A DNA stretch of 15,105 bases, taken from JBBQER01 sp052148155. GTDB taxonomy: Bacteria; Actinomycetota; Acidimicrobiia; IMCC26256; PALSA-610. Positions 1 to 6,969 of the stretch are shown piece by piece. The first letter of the stretch is position 1. The number at the start of each line of letters is the position of its first letter. A program made the translations under genes and the position numbers. The DNA lies in assembly GCA_052148155.1 (NCBI GenBank), contig JBKQIY010000071.1, positions 1 to 15,105 on the forward strand, given 5' to 3'. The notes under the pieces are model-generated. The model was not told where the DNA came from. It made no database searches and saw nothing but the letters and a program-made list of their open reading frames with translations.

Positions 1-258
1 CCCTGCGAGCGTTCATCCCGAGCGCGTTTGTGACGAGACCCATCGACCTCGCAACGGAATGCCGTCCGCCTCGAACGTCGCGCAAGATCGGACGCTCGGG
101 CCCGCCCGGCAGTTCCGCGTCACCCGCGAGCGCTTCGGCGTCAACGCGCTCATGATCGACGTCGGCCACTGCCCCACATCTCAAGGTCGGTCGCGGTGGC
201 CGCCATCGTCGCTCTCATCGCGCGCGGACCCAGCGAGGACCGCTCACCGCGACGTTGA
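1..258 (+). pseudogene. Frameshifted 3' remnant of an unidentified gene
   Basis: Three consecutive stretches read like coding sequence, each in a different frame. Positions 3 to about 60 (frame 3) give LRAFIPSAFVTRPIDLATE. About 97 to 171 (frame 2) include FRVTRERFGVNALMIDVGH, where almost every codon ends in G or C. Positions 172 to 258 (frame 1) give PHISRSVAVAAIVALIARG and end at a TGA at 256-258. The strong third-position GC bias, and the way it moves from frame to frame, suggests one gene running in from the left whose 3' end has taken indels. I do not recognise the family. It could also be chance open sequence in GC-rich DNA. No start is visible, as the gene would begin outside the window. 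Confidence 0.3.
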
Positions 259-833
259 CGCGTCGGGTGGTACTCGACCGCAGACCGCGGCCACGGTCAG
301 GTGTGGTCCGAGACGTTGCGCGAACCGACGACGCGCGTGCGCTTCTCGGACGAGACTCCCGACAGAACTTCGACGCTCGTTGGCCGTCCGTACCTACGAC
401 GGACCGGACCAGACGAGCATCAAGCCCCGGTGCCCGCACATATGCCGACGGCGGGTGCGGCCCTCGCGATTTCGACGTAGGTGACGACACGGGTCCGGCG
501 AACGACGTCCAGTCACCCTTGTTGGTACGTCCTGGACATGATCACTGGTTGGTCCACTGACGAACACAGCGCGACGCATGCTCCACCTCCAAGACCCGTG
601 CCAAAGGAGCGCGCCGGTGTCGGTCCGACTGTGAAACTTCAGCGATGAAGGTCATCCAGAGGCACCCTTTGGCCGAGCTCGGGGGCCGACGTCAAAGGAC
701 AGCTGGCGGCTTGGCGTCGTTGCTTCGTCGATCATCCGATGGAAACCATTGCCGTCGGAGGTGGCCAGCTACGGTCAGGTTCGTGACCGCAGATTCTGCG
801 CACAGCGATCGGCCGTAGGCGAGATCGCAACGC
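259..833. other. Long spacer before the transporter, no supported gene
   Basis: Several short open frames exist on both strands. Their translations are Arg/Pro/Ser-rich, have no recognisable motif, and lack the third-position GC bias seen in the genes here. I looked for a c-di-AMP (ydaO-type) riboswitch, which precedes many potassium transporters of the next gene's type, and saw none of its conserved blocks. I could not choose a promoter with confidence. Confidence 0.5.
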
Positions 834-2789
834 ATGCCGGACCCGTCGAACGAGGAAGAAGACAGCTCGGCGTCGTCCGATAGCGGCGGTCGGATCGACC
901 CGACTGTCGCGAAAGGCGGTCGGGGCGGCGAGCCGGCGCACTCGTTGTTCAAGCGACTGTTGATCGGCCGTCCGTTGGCGTCCGGCGAGGCGGTGGGTCA
1001 ACGGCTGCGCAAGTTGGTGGCCCTGCCCGTGTTCAGCTCCGACGCGATCTCTTCGACCGGTTACGGCACGGAAGTGATCCTGGCAGTGCTGGTGCCGGTG
1101 GCCGGCATGGCCGCTTTGAACTATGTCGTGCCGATCTCGTTGATCGTGATGGTCGTACTCGTCATCTTGGTGGTCAGCTACCGGCAGACGATTTTCGCCT
1201 ACCCGTCGGGAGGCGGCTCCTACATCGTGAGCCGTGACAACCTTGGCGAGACCCCGTCGTTGGTTGCGGGGGCGTCGCTGCTCGTCGACTACACCCTCAA
1301 CGTCGCGGTCTCCGTCGCGGCGGGCACCGCGGCCATTACGAGCGCAGTAGTGCCACTGCGTGGCCACGAGGTCGCGATCGCGCTCGGGCTGTTGGCGTTG
1401 GTCACGTTGGCCAACCTCCGAGGCCTGCGCGAATCGGCCACCCTGTTCTCCGTCCCGGTGTACCTGTACGTCGCAATGATGGTTCTGCTCATCGTGGTGG
1501 GGCTGACGCGAGTGGCGTTCGGTGGACTACATCCATTGCCCGTCAACCAGGCCCAGTTGGCACACTTCACCGGGAACGCGAGCGTGCTCGGTGGAGTCAC
1601 CCTCTTCTTGTTCTTGAAAGCGTTCTCGTCCGGGGCCGTCGCCTTGTCTGGGGTGGAAGCCATCTCGAACGGAGTGCCGAACTTCAAGCCGCCGGAATCG
1701 CGTAACGCGGCAACGACACTGATGTGGACAGGGATCCTGCTCGGCGGGATCTTCTTTGGGGTCGCGCTGTTGGCGGTGCAACTCAAGCCGACCCTGTCGA
1801 CCGAACAGACGATCCTGTCGACGATGGGAGCGGCCGTGTTCGGCGGGCGCAGCAACCCGCTGTACGGCATCTTGCAAGCGAGTACCGCGGCGATCTTGTG
1901 TCTCTCAGCGAACACGAGCTTCGCGGACTTTCCGCGACTGTCGTCGATCATCGCCCGAGATGGGTTCCTGCCCCACCAACTCGCGCGCCGCGGCGACCGT
2001 CTCGTGTTCTCGAACGGGATCATCGCTCTCTCCATCGCTGCGGGAGGTTTGCTCGTCGCGTTCCACGCGAACGTCGAAAAGCTCGTCCCACTCTTCGCGG
2101 TCGGCCTGTTCACCGCTTTCACCTTGTCGCAGATAGGTATGGTGATGCGCCACAGACGCCTACGCGAACCGCGTTGGCGGCGCAACGCCGCGATCAACGG
2201 CGTCGGCGCCGCCGCCACCGGCCTCGTGCTTGGCGTGATCCTGGTTTCAAAATTCACAGCCGGCGCGTGGATCCCGACGGTGGTCATCCCCACGCTGGTA
2301 CTGGCATTCCGCCAGATCCGACGTCACTACTCCGACGTGGCCGCAGCAGAAGCGATCGCTCCCGGCCAAACAGCCCACCGTTTGTCTTCAACAATCCTGG
2401 TGCTCGTCGGCACCGTCAATCTCGGGACGGTACGCGCGTTGGACTTCGCCGAGTCCCTCCGTCCAGACCAGATCCTGGCCGTGAATGTCGCACTCGAGGA
2501 CGGCGACGCCGACCGGATCCGCGCTCAGTGGGCTCAGCACACCCTCGATGTCCCCTTGGAAGTCCTCGACTCGCCGTATCGGGACCTCACCCGCCCGATC
2601 CTCGACTACATCGATCGGCTCCTCGCCGAACGTCCGGGCACGACCGTGACCGTCGTGATACCTGAGCTCGTCGTCCGACGCTGGTGGCAACAAATCCTGC
2701 ACAACCACAGCAGTCTTGCGCTCAAAGCCCGACTCCACTACCGACCCAACACCATCGTCGTCTCCGTGCCGATCCAGATCGACGACTGA
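834..2789 (+). CDS. KimA-type APC-family potassium/amino-acid permease
   Basis: This is an integral membrane transporter of 651 aa, close to the usual length of actinobacterial KimA-like permeases. An acidic, Ser-rich N-terminus (about residues 1-35) leads into a hydrophobic core of about 12 membrane segments (about 60-490). The core holds the motif SDAISSTGYGTE at 69-80, the TM3 motif YPSGGGSY at 123-130 and DYTL at 152-155. In Bacillus KimA, an H+/K+ symporter, the Asp and Tyr of the first motif and the Asp of the DY motif lie at the K+ site (from memory). Spacing of D70 and Y77 matches. The residue after DYTL is Asn156, where I expect Thr. A soluble C-terminal domain of about 150 residues matches the KimA architecture. 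Family membership is secure; potassium as substrate is inferred, and an amino acid is the alternative. The ATG at 834 has only a weak ribosome site. Confidence 0.88.
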   Translation: MPDPSNEEEDSSASSDSGGRIDPTVAKGGRGGEPAHSLFKRLLIGRPLASGEAVGQRLRKLVALPVFSSDAISSTGYGTEVILAVLVPVAGMAALNYVVPISLIVMVVLVILVVSYRQTIFAYPSGGGSYIVSRDNLGETPSLVAGASLLVDYTLNVAVSVAAGTAAITSAVVPLRGHEVAIALGLLALVTLANLRGLRESATLFSVPVYLYVAMMVLLIVVGLTRVAFGGLHPLPVNQAQLAHFTGNASVLGGVTLFLFLKAFSSGAVALSGVEAISNGVPNFKPPESRNAATTLMWTGILLGGIFFGVALLAVQLKPTLSTEQTILSTMGAAVFGGRSNPLYGILQASTAAILCLSANTSFADFPRLSSIIARDGFLPHQLARRGDRLVFSNGIIALSIAAGGLLVAFHANVEKLVPLFAVGLFTAFTLSQIGMVMRHRRLREPRWRRNAAINGVGAAATGLVLGVILVSKFTAGAWIPTVVIPTLVLAFRQIRRHYSDVAAAEAIAPGQTAHRLSSTILVLVGTVNLGTVRALDFAESLRPDQILAVNVALEDGDADRIRAQWAQHTLDVPLEVLDSPYRDLTRPILDYIDRLLAERPGTTVTVVIPELVVRRWWQQILHNHSSLALKARLHYRPNTIVVSVPIQIDD

Positions 2790-2909
2790 CAAATACCGCC
2801 AAACGCGCTTTTCGGTCGTTGGGTGCGAGCAACCAGACCGGGCTCGCCTGCGAACGTCCCTCCGTGGCTCTGAGCGCGCGTGATCGTGCCAGAGTTGGGC
2901 GAGATACGA

Positions 2910-2945
2910 CCGCCGGCGTTGGAGGATTCTCGAACCTCCCGGCGG
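2910..2945. terminator. GC-rich nested hairpin downstream of the permease
   Basis: CCGCCG (2910-2915) pairs with CGGCGG (2940-2945). Inside it, GGAGG (2921-2925) pairs with CCTCC (2935-2939) around the loop ATTCTCGAA, with five unpaired bases on the 5' side. It overlaps a perfect 14-bp palindrome GGCGGCCGGCCGCC at 2941-2954. There is no U-tract, so it is not a classical intrinsic terminator; U-less hairpins are often proposed as terminators in actinobacteria. It lies 120 bp past the permease stop and 65 bp before the EthD start. Confidence 0.35.
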
Positions 2946-3009
2946 CCGGCCGCCACGATCATCGGCGCGGCTTCGCGACCTCGGTCGTCGCGTGATAACA
3001 CTCGGCCGG

Positions 3010-3315
3010 ATGTCCGTGAAGATCACTATCACCTTTTGGGCACCAAAGGATCCTGAAGCCTTCGAGCGCCACTACGTCGAGACCCATGCGCCGCTCGTGA
3101 ACGCACTCCCAGGACTGCGCGCCTACGAGTACGGCCGGGCGCTAACCAACTTCGACGGTTCGCCGCCTGATGCCTTTTGGGTCGTGTCGCTCACCTTCGA
3201 CGACGTCAACGCGATGCACGCCTCGTTTGCCAGCCCCGCGGGACAAAAAACAACGGCCGACATGGCGAATTTCATCACCGGTCCCATGAAATCCGTCGTC
3301 AGCGAGGTGGCGTAA
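3010..3315 (+). CDS. EthD-family small dimeric alpha/beta-barrel protein
   Basis: This is a 101-aa protein of the EthD family, a small ferredoxin-like fold that dimerises. It was first described next to the ethyl tert-butyl ether P450 genes, and most members have no known substrate. The opening beta strand reads MSVKITITFWAP. The family signature YVETHAPLVNALPGLRAYEY follows at about residues 18-37, with the conserved His in THAPL, and the C-terminus carries the usual second strand and helix. Length is typical. The frame is open from a GTG at 2992, but the ATG at 3010 puts the first strand at the usual position, so I chose it; neither start has a good ribosome site. No catabolic genes are adjacent, so its role cannot be read from context. 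Confidence 0.82.
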   Translation: MSVKITITFWAPKDPEAFERHYVETHAPLVNALPGLRAYEYGRALTNFDGSPPDAFWVVSLTFDDVNAMHASFASPAGQKTTADMANFITGPMKSVVSEVA

Positions 3316-3876
3316 CGAAGAATCACGAGCGACGGTCAATGTCTTTGGCACGAACCTTGTTTGTTGCCGTTGCCGTGCTCCGGTCGTCAGGACGTTCTTC
3401 CACGTTGCACCGACCGGTGGTCGCGAACACCCGATGCCAGCGAGCAGGCTCGAAGCATCGGGACCAGCGCATGAAGCCCACCTTCAGCTGATGACAGCCT
3501 CCGAGCACCACGGGCGAATCGACCTCCGCTCGCCGCCACACCGATCCTGACGGCACAGGTGACCGGGCGCCCGCGGCCATGACCGCGAATGACGAACAGC
3601 AATTGCGCGGTCGACGGGCGCCGACCATTTTTCCGAGTCGCGGCGCGAGGTCGGGGCGTACGCGTGCGCGACACCCTCGAGTCGGTGTTCGGTCGCTGGA
3701 TCGGAGACTGCGGACGTGTTCACGCGATCGGCCAGTCCCCGCGCCGGTCGCGTGGCCACCTAGTCGCGACGAGACCAATCGTTGCGCGTATGAACCACGT
3801 CGTTTCTAGCGGACGCACGAGTTGCAACGATTCCCCGAACTGTCCTTTGCGACGGTAGTGATGCACCGAGCTCAAC
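3316..3876. other. Spacer between convergent genes, no supported gene
   Basis: This is the gap between the EthD gene and the convergent lipoprotein gene. Short open frames occur on both strands, including a 50-codon one from ATG 3339. Their translations are Arg/Ser-rich, without family motifs or a ribosome site. No strong terminator with a T-tract is visible. I see nothing that supports a gene. Confidence 0.5.
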
Positions 3877-4932
3877 TTAAGTGATGGCTTGGATCGACGC
3901 GAGGACGCGTCCGGCCGTTCGGCCATCACGACCGAGACCCAGGGTCAGCACATGGGTGATCTTGGATCCTGTGCGGTGGACGAACACGCCGACGGTGTCT
4001 AAAGAGACACTGCTGGATCCGGGGTAGACGGTGATGGTGGTGGAGCGATGGTGCAAGATGGCGATCGCGTGGTCGCCGCGATGAGGCGAGTAGGAGCTCT
4101 GCGACGTGTAGAGCAGAATGCCATCGTTGGGGAGAACGGCGAGTGGAAGTGACGAATAGGCCGCGCACGCGCCAAGGGACAGGCCCGGACGAACGCGAAC
4201 AACCTCGGGCGCTCCGGTAGGTGACACCTGCCAGTAGCACTCCACGGCCGGTGTGGTGGTGATCGTCCAGCGTGACGGGATCGAGAGCGACACTCCGTCA
4301 GTGATGACGCTGCGATAGGTGATTGGCGTCGGCTGGGTCGCGAAAGCCAGTGCGACCTCTTGTGCCGACGGTGCGAGCGTGCTGAGGATGCGGTCTGCGA
4401 GGCTGCCGTGCAACACGATCCGCGCGCCGAGCTCGGGTACGTCGTAGACGGTCGACGTCGGATCGGCCGTGAGTGCGACCCGGTAGATCCGGTATCCGTT
4501 CACCACGTCGTAGTGCGTACCGTCCGGTGTCGCTGACGCTGAGATGAGCGACGCCGCTTGTTGCGGGTCGAACGATGGGTCGCTTGGGCAGGCGAAGTCG
4601 ACCGTGTCGATGCCCACGACACCGACCACGGGCGGTCGGTCGGATAGCCCGCACGCCAACGTGGTGGTTTCGACGGTCCAGGTGTCGGGGACCCAGATGC
4701 GGGCATCGCCCACGTCGACGGGTACCCAGCTTCTTGGTAGCCCGATACCCAGGTGGGCGTCCAACTGTTCGGCCGTCACTCCAACGGTCGGATGGAACGG
4801 CGTGGTGAATCCGTGATCGTTCGCGGTCGTTGTCGTCGTCGTTGCGGACGAATGTTTCTCACCACTACTCGAACAACTAGCGCAGAGAGTCAGCGCCGCG
4901 AGAGCGCCGATAGCCAACAACCGTTTGGCCAT
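3877..4932 (-). CDS. Secreted lipoprotein with two similar halves
   Basis: This 351-aa exported protein has a lipoprotein signal: MAKRLL, a hydrophobic stretch, then LCASC with the candidate lipidated Cys at residue 20. The -3 position is Cys rather than Leu, so the lipobox is slightly atypical. A Ser/Thr-rich linker containing a run of Thr follows. The rest shows two related units. One begins IWVPDTWTVETTTLAC; the other begins LSIPSRWTITTTPAVEC, and each has its Cys right after the strand. No enzyme motif is visible and I do not recognise the family. Two ATG codons lie in tandem (4935 and 4932). I chose 4932 because AGGAG (4939-4943 on this strand) sits 6 nt before it. The decayed IS110 transposase ends only 14 bp upstream in the same orientation. 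Confidence 0.8.
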   Translation of the reverse strand: MAKRLLAIGALAALTLCASCSSSGEKHSSATTTTTTANDHGFTTPFHPTVGVTAEQLDAHLGIGLPRSWVPVDVGDARIWVPDTWTVETTTLACGLSDRPPVVGVVGIDTVDFACPSDPSFDPQQAASLISASATPDGTHYDVVNGYRIYRVALTADPTSTVYDVPELGARIVLHGSLADRILSTLAPSAQEVALAFATQPTPITYRSVITDGVSLSIPSRWTITTTPAVECYWQVSPTGAPEVVRVRPGLSLGACAAYSSLPLAVLPNDGILLYTSQSSYSPHRGDHAIAILHHRSTTITVYPGSSSVSLDTVGVFVHRTGSKITHVLTLGLGRDGRTAGRVLASIQAIT

Positions 4933-4938
4933 CATTTG

Positions 4939-4943
4939 CTCCT
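4939..4943 (-). promoter_or_regulatory. Ribosome binding site of the lipoprotein gene
   Basis: The minus strand reads AGGAG here, 6 nt from the ATG at 4932 and 3 nt from the ATG at 4935. The spacing decides for the inner start. Confidence 0.65.
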
Positions 4944-4946
4944 ATG

Positions 4947-5810
4947 TCAAGCAGCTTGCGGGAAGCAAGTCGCTGAGGCGGGGCGCGTGTCTTCGACCAG
5001 GGCGCGGTACTCGACGTCGGCGAGGCGTCGTTGAAGACAATCAGCGCTTCGGCGTTGCCGTTCGTGACGCGGCATTCGAGACCGGTCATCGGATCGCGAT
5101 TTGGTGACCGCGATGCCGTGGATCGCGGCCTCGGGTTGACGGATCCTGGTTCTGGAACGCCGGTGCCGTTCACAGTTGCCTGCCCAGACCGGCAAGGAAG
5201 CGTTCGCGTGGTGACAAGCGACGGCGTCCTTCGAGTTGAAGCGGCGAATGTCAGTGACTTCAGCGACGAGCTTCGCGGAGGTGAGGGAACCGACACCGAT
5301 CGGCGCCAACGGCGCGAGAACCTGCACACACGCGGCGATCTCGCGAGCGAGTACACGCCCGCGCACCGTCAGGTCGCGGACCTGCACCGCTACCTCCGCT
5401 GCGACGCGAACGACCATCTGCTGAACTTCTCGAGCAGCGCCGCGACCGCGTCGATGTTCCCGAAGTTCGTCAAGGACCAAGACGCGGATCGCACGACGGG
5501 TCGAGCTCGTGGAGATGCCAGCGCGGCCAAACTGAGACACTGGGGTTGCTTCACGATCGAGACCTTCTCGATGATCTACCCCCACGTACAGCTCACGCGC
5601 GGGCCCGTTGGGCTGCGCGGCCGACAGCTCGGTGTGCTGCAACGCAGCTCGGTCCCCAGCAAGCAGGACGATCGGATTCGACGTCGCATACGTGCGCGCA
5701 GGATCGGCGACATCCACCATCTTCTGAGGCGACATCCGCACGATCGGTCAGGTCCTTGAGATAACCATTGGCGGCCAACACGGTACGTACTCTCCGTACC
5801 GAACGTGACA
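4947..5810 (-). pseudogene. Decayed IS110-family transposase
   Basis: A long minus-strand frame (4947-5741) retains IS110 transposase segments in order. These are RMSPQKM (normally VRVPPKLM), ARTYATSNPIVLLAGDRAAL (normally ARTxGKSDPIDALAVARAAL), GPARELYVGVDHREGL, a shortened middle, then GVGSLTSAKLVAEVTDIRRF, SKDAVACHHANASLPVWAGN and QRRLADVEYRAL. Beyond 5741 the match continues in another frame (ARVSRSVRRVRTVLAANG, normally CRHVSRRLERDLLAAGE), so there is at least one frameshift. Both Asp of the DPID motif in the DEDD RuvC-like domain are lost (SNPIV), and the Ser expected in VWSGN is Ala. The protein is about 100 residues short and has no intact N-terminus. It is therefore a dead element; family motifs are from memory. 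The element ends are not identifiable because IS110 elements usually lack terminal inverted repeats. Confidence 0.85.
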
Positions 5811-6238
5811 CTCGAGCGATATCGAACGAACGCGGCTCCTCGAACGAGCGCCTCGTCTGCTGATACTACGGCGGCCCAACCTATGGGACGCTCGCGCGGT
5901 CAGAGCGGTTCGCGCTTGGCCCGATGGCAGCCGCGCCGCACACGGTGGCGGAACTCACGGGCGAAGCCAGCACTTGTCCAGCCAACTCGGCGACACCGTC
6001 GGGGTCGTTTTTTGGTTCTTCGACCAAACAACGCGAACCGTCGCGGCGCACCAAGTACGATCGCCACTATCCCGAACCTCTTCGCGCGGCCGGGATCGGC
6101 TTCGCCCGCCAGGTGGATGAGCCGCGCATGCCTCCGCCGCACCAGATGGGCGTTCACTGCCACGATGCGGGCGAAGTTGCAACGTCTCGGTAGTTTCGCT
6201 TCAGTGTCGCACGACGACCGAAGTCTCGAGGAGGTTGA
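5811..6238. other. Spacer upstream of the cupredoxin gene, possible small ORF
   Basis: No recognised gene. On the minus strand, 6054 to 5881 is open for 57 codons from a TTG (or GTG at 6051). It gives a translation that includes LVEEPKNDPDGVAELAGQVL and looks more protein-like than its neighbours. It has no good ribosome site and no family I know. The missing N-terminus of the IS110 transposase would also have to lie here, but I could not find its GVDxHK motif. Confidence 0.3.
6228..6234 (+). promoter_or_regulatory. Ribosome binding site of the cupredoxin gene
   Basis: GAGGAGG lies 4 nt before the GTG at 6239. This strong site supports the GTG over the downstream ATG at 6269. Confidence 0.6.
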
Positions 6239-6643
6239 GTGATTGACCAACATGGCCCCCGCACGCTCATGCGGACGATCGTGGCGGCCGCGTTCGTCGT
6301 AGCCCTTGTCGTCATTGCAGGGTGTAGCAGCAGCTCAGGTGGAGGCGGACAGACCGCGGCCGTCAAGACGGCAACCGGTGGCGCGATCACGGTCGGCGCC
6401 CATGACCTTTACTTCGACGTTCGAACGATCAAGGCGTCGCCTGGTCCGCTCACCGTGACGCTCGTGAACCACGGCGCGATTTACCACACGTTCAAGATCG
6501 AGGGAACGTCCCTGTACCTGAAAACGAACGCAGGCAGAAGCGCTACAGGCTCTGTGACGCTCACCAAAGGCACCTACATGTTCGAATGCACCGTACCCGG
6601 CCACGCGGCGGCAGGCATGAAGGGCACCATCGACGTCACCTGA
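6239..6643 (+). CDS. Cupredoxin (blue copper) lipoprotein
   Basis: This 134-aa exported type 1 copper protein is likely an electron carrier anchored outside the membrane. A signal peptide (about 11-28) ends in the lipobox VIAGC with Cys29, followed by a Ser/Gly linker. The cupredoxin beta-sandwich spans about 48-134. All four ligands of a type 1 copper centre are visible: His83 in IYHTF, Cys117 and His122 in ECTVPGH, and Met127 in GMKG. The C-x4-H-x4-M spacing is that of auracyanin-like proteins rather than C-x2-H-x4-M plastocyanin. The start is GTG 6239, chosen for its GAGGAGG site; ATG 6269 would leave a shorter but still workable signal. The electron partner is unknown and no oxidase or other redox gene is adjacent. 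Confidence 0.88.
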   Translation: MIDQHGPRTLMRTIVAAAFVVALVVIAGCSSSSGGGGQTAAVKTATGGAITVGAHDLYFDVRTIKASPGPLTVTLVNHGAIYHTFKIEGTSLYLKTNAGRSATGSVTLTKGTYMFECTVPGHAAAGMKGTIDVT

Positions 6644-6969
6644 CGAAGTCGCGCGCGGCTGGCGAGGTTTCACAACGCACGACCTGACGGCGACGGCCGC
6701 CCATCTCGCTCGTACCGTTGAGAATTCGAAGTTCGCCATACCGGGCACTACGCGGCGCGCCGGACGGCGAAGAGCAGCGTCAAGTCGTAGGTCTTGCTCC
6801 TGGACGCATCGGTCGGCCAATCGAAACGACTGGTCGCGACTAGCGACCTGCGGTTCGACCAGGCACTCCGGAAACTCCAGTCCCGCCGCGCCGTTCGTCC
6901 GGCACGGCGTTTCGGAACCACCATCGGCCATTGCAGCGTCGTTGCTTCTCCGCCAACGACGGCGCTGTA
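6644..6969. other. Spacer between convergent genes
   Basis: This is the gap between the cupredoxin and methyltransferase stops. Open frames here are short and Arg/Ser-rich. I see no gene and no convincing terminator. Confidence 0.5.

Noticed and set aside
500..833. c-di-AMP (ydaO-type) riboswitch before the KimA-like gene
   Set aside because: None of the conserved GGGGA-type blocks or the expected pseudoknot layout could be found by eye.
1289..2293. Minus-strand open frame of 334 codons inside the permease
   Set aside because: It is the reverse shadow of a clear transporter gene; its translation has no family features.
2917..2945. Possible tRNA on the minus strand (GGTTCGAGAATCC resembles a T-arm)
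   Set aside because: The would-be loop is one base too long and no matching acceptor, anticodon or D-arm could be found around it. It is better explained as part of the intergenic hairpin.
3339..3491. Small ORF starting MSLARTLFVAVAVL
   Set aside because: It begins like a signal peptide, but the rest is Arg/Ser-rich, there is no ribosome site, and codon use does not match nearby genes.
4955..4969. Hairpin CTTGC-GGGAA-GCAAG between the IS110 remnant and the lipoprotein gene
   Set aside because: Only 5 bp long and partly inside the transposase frame; too weak to call a terminator or regulator.
5031..5759. Plus-strand open frame of 242 codons
   Set aside because: It lies opposite the IS110 remnant, whose minus-strand translation matches the family. 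The plus-strand frame has no motifs.
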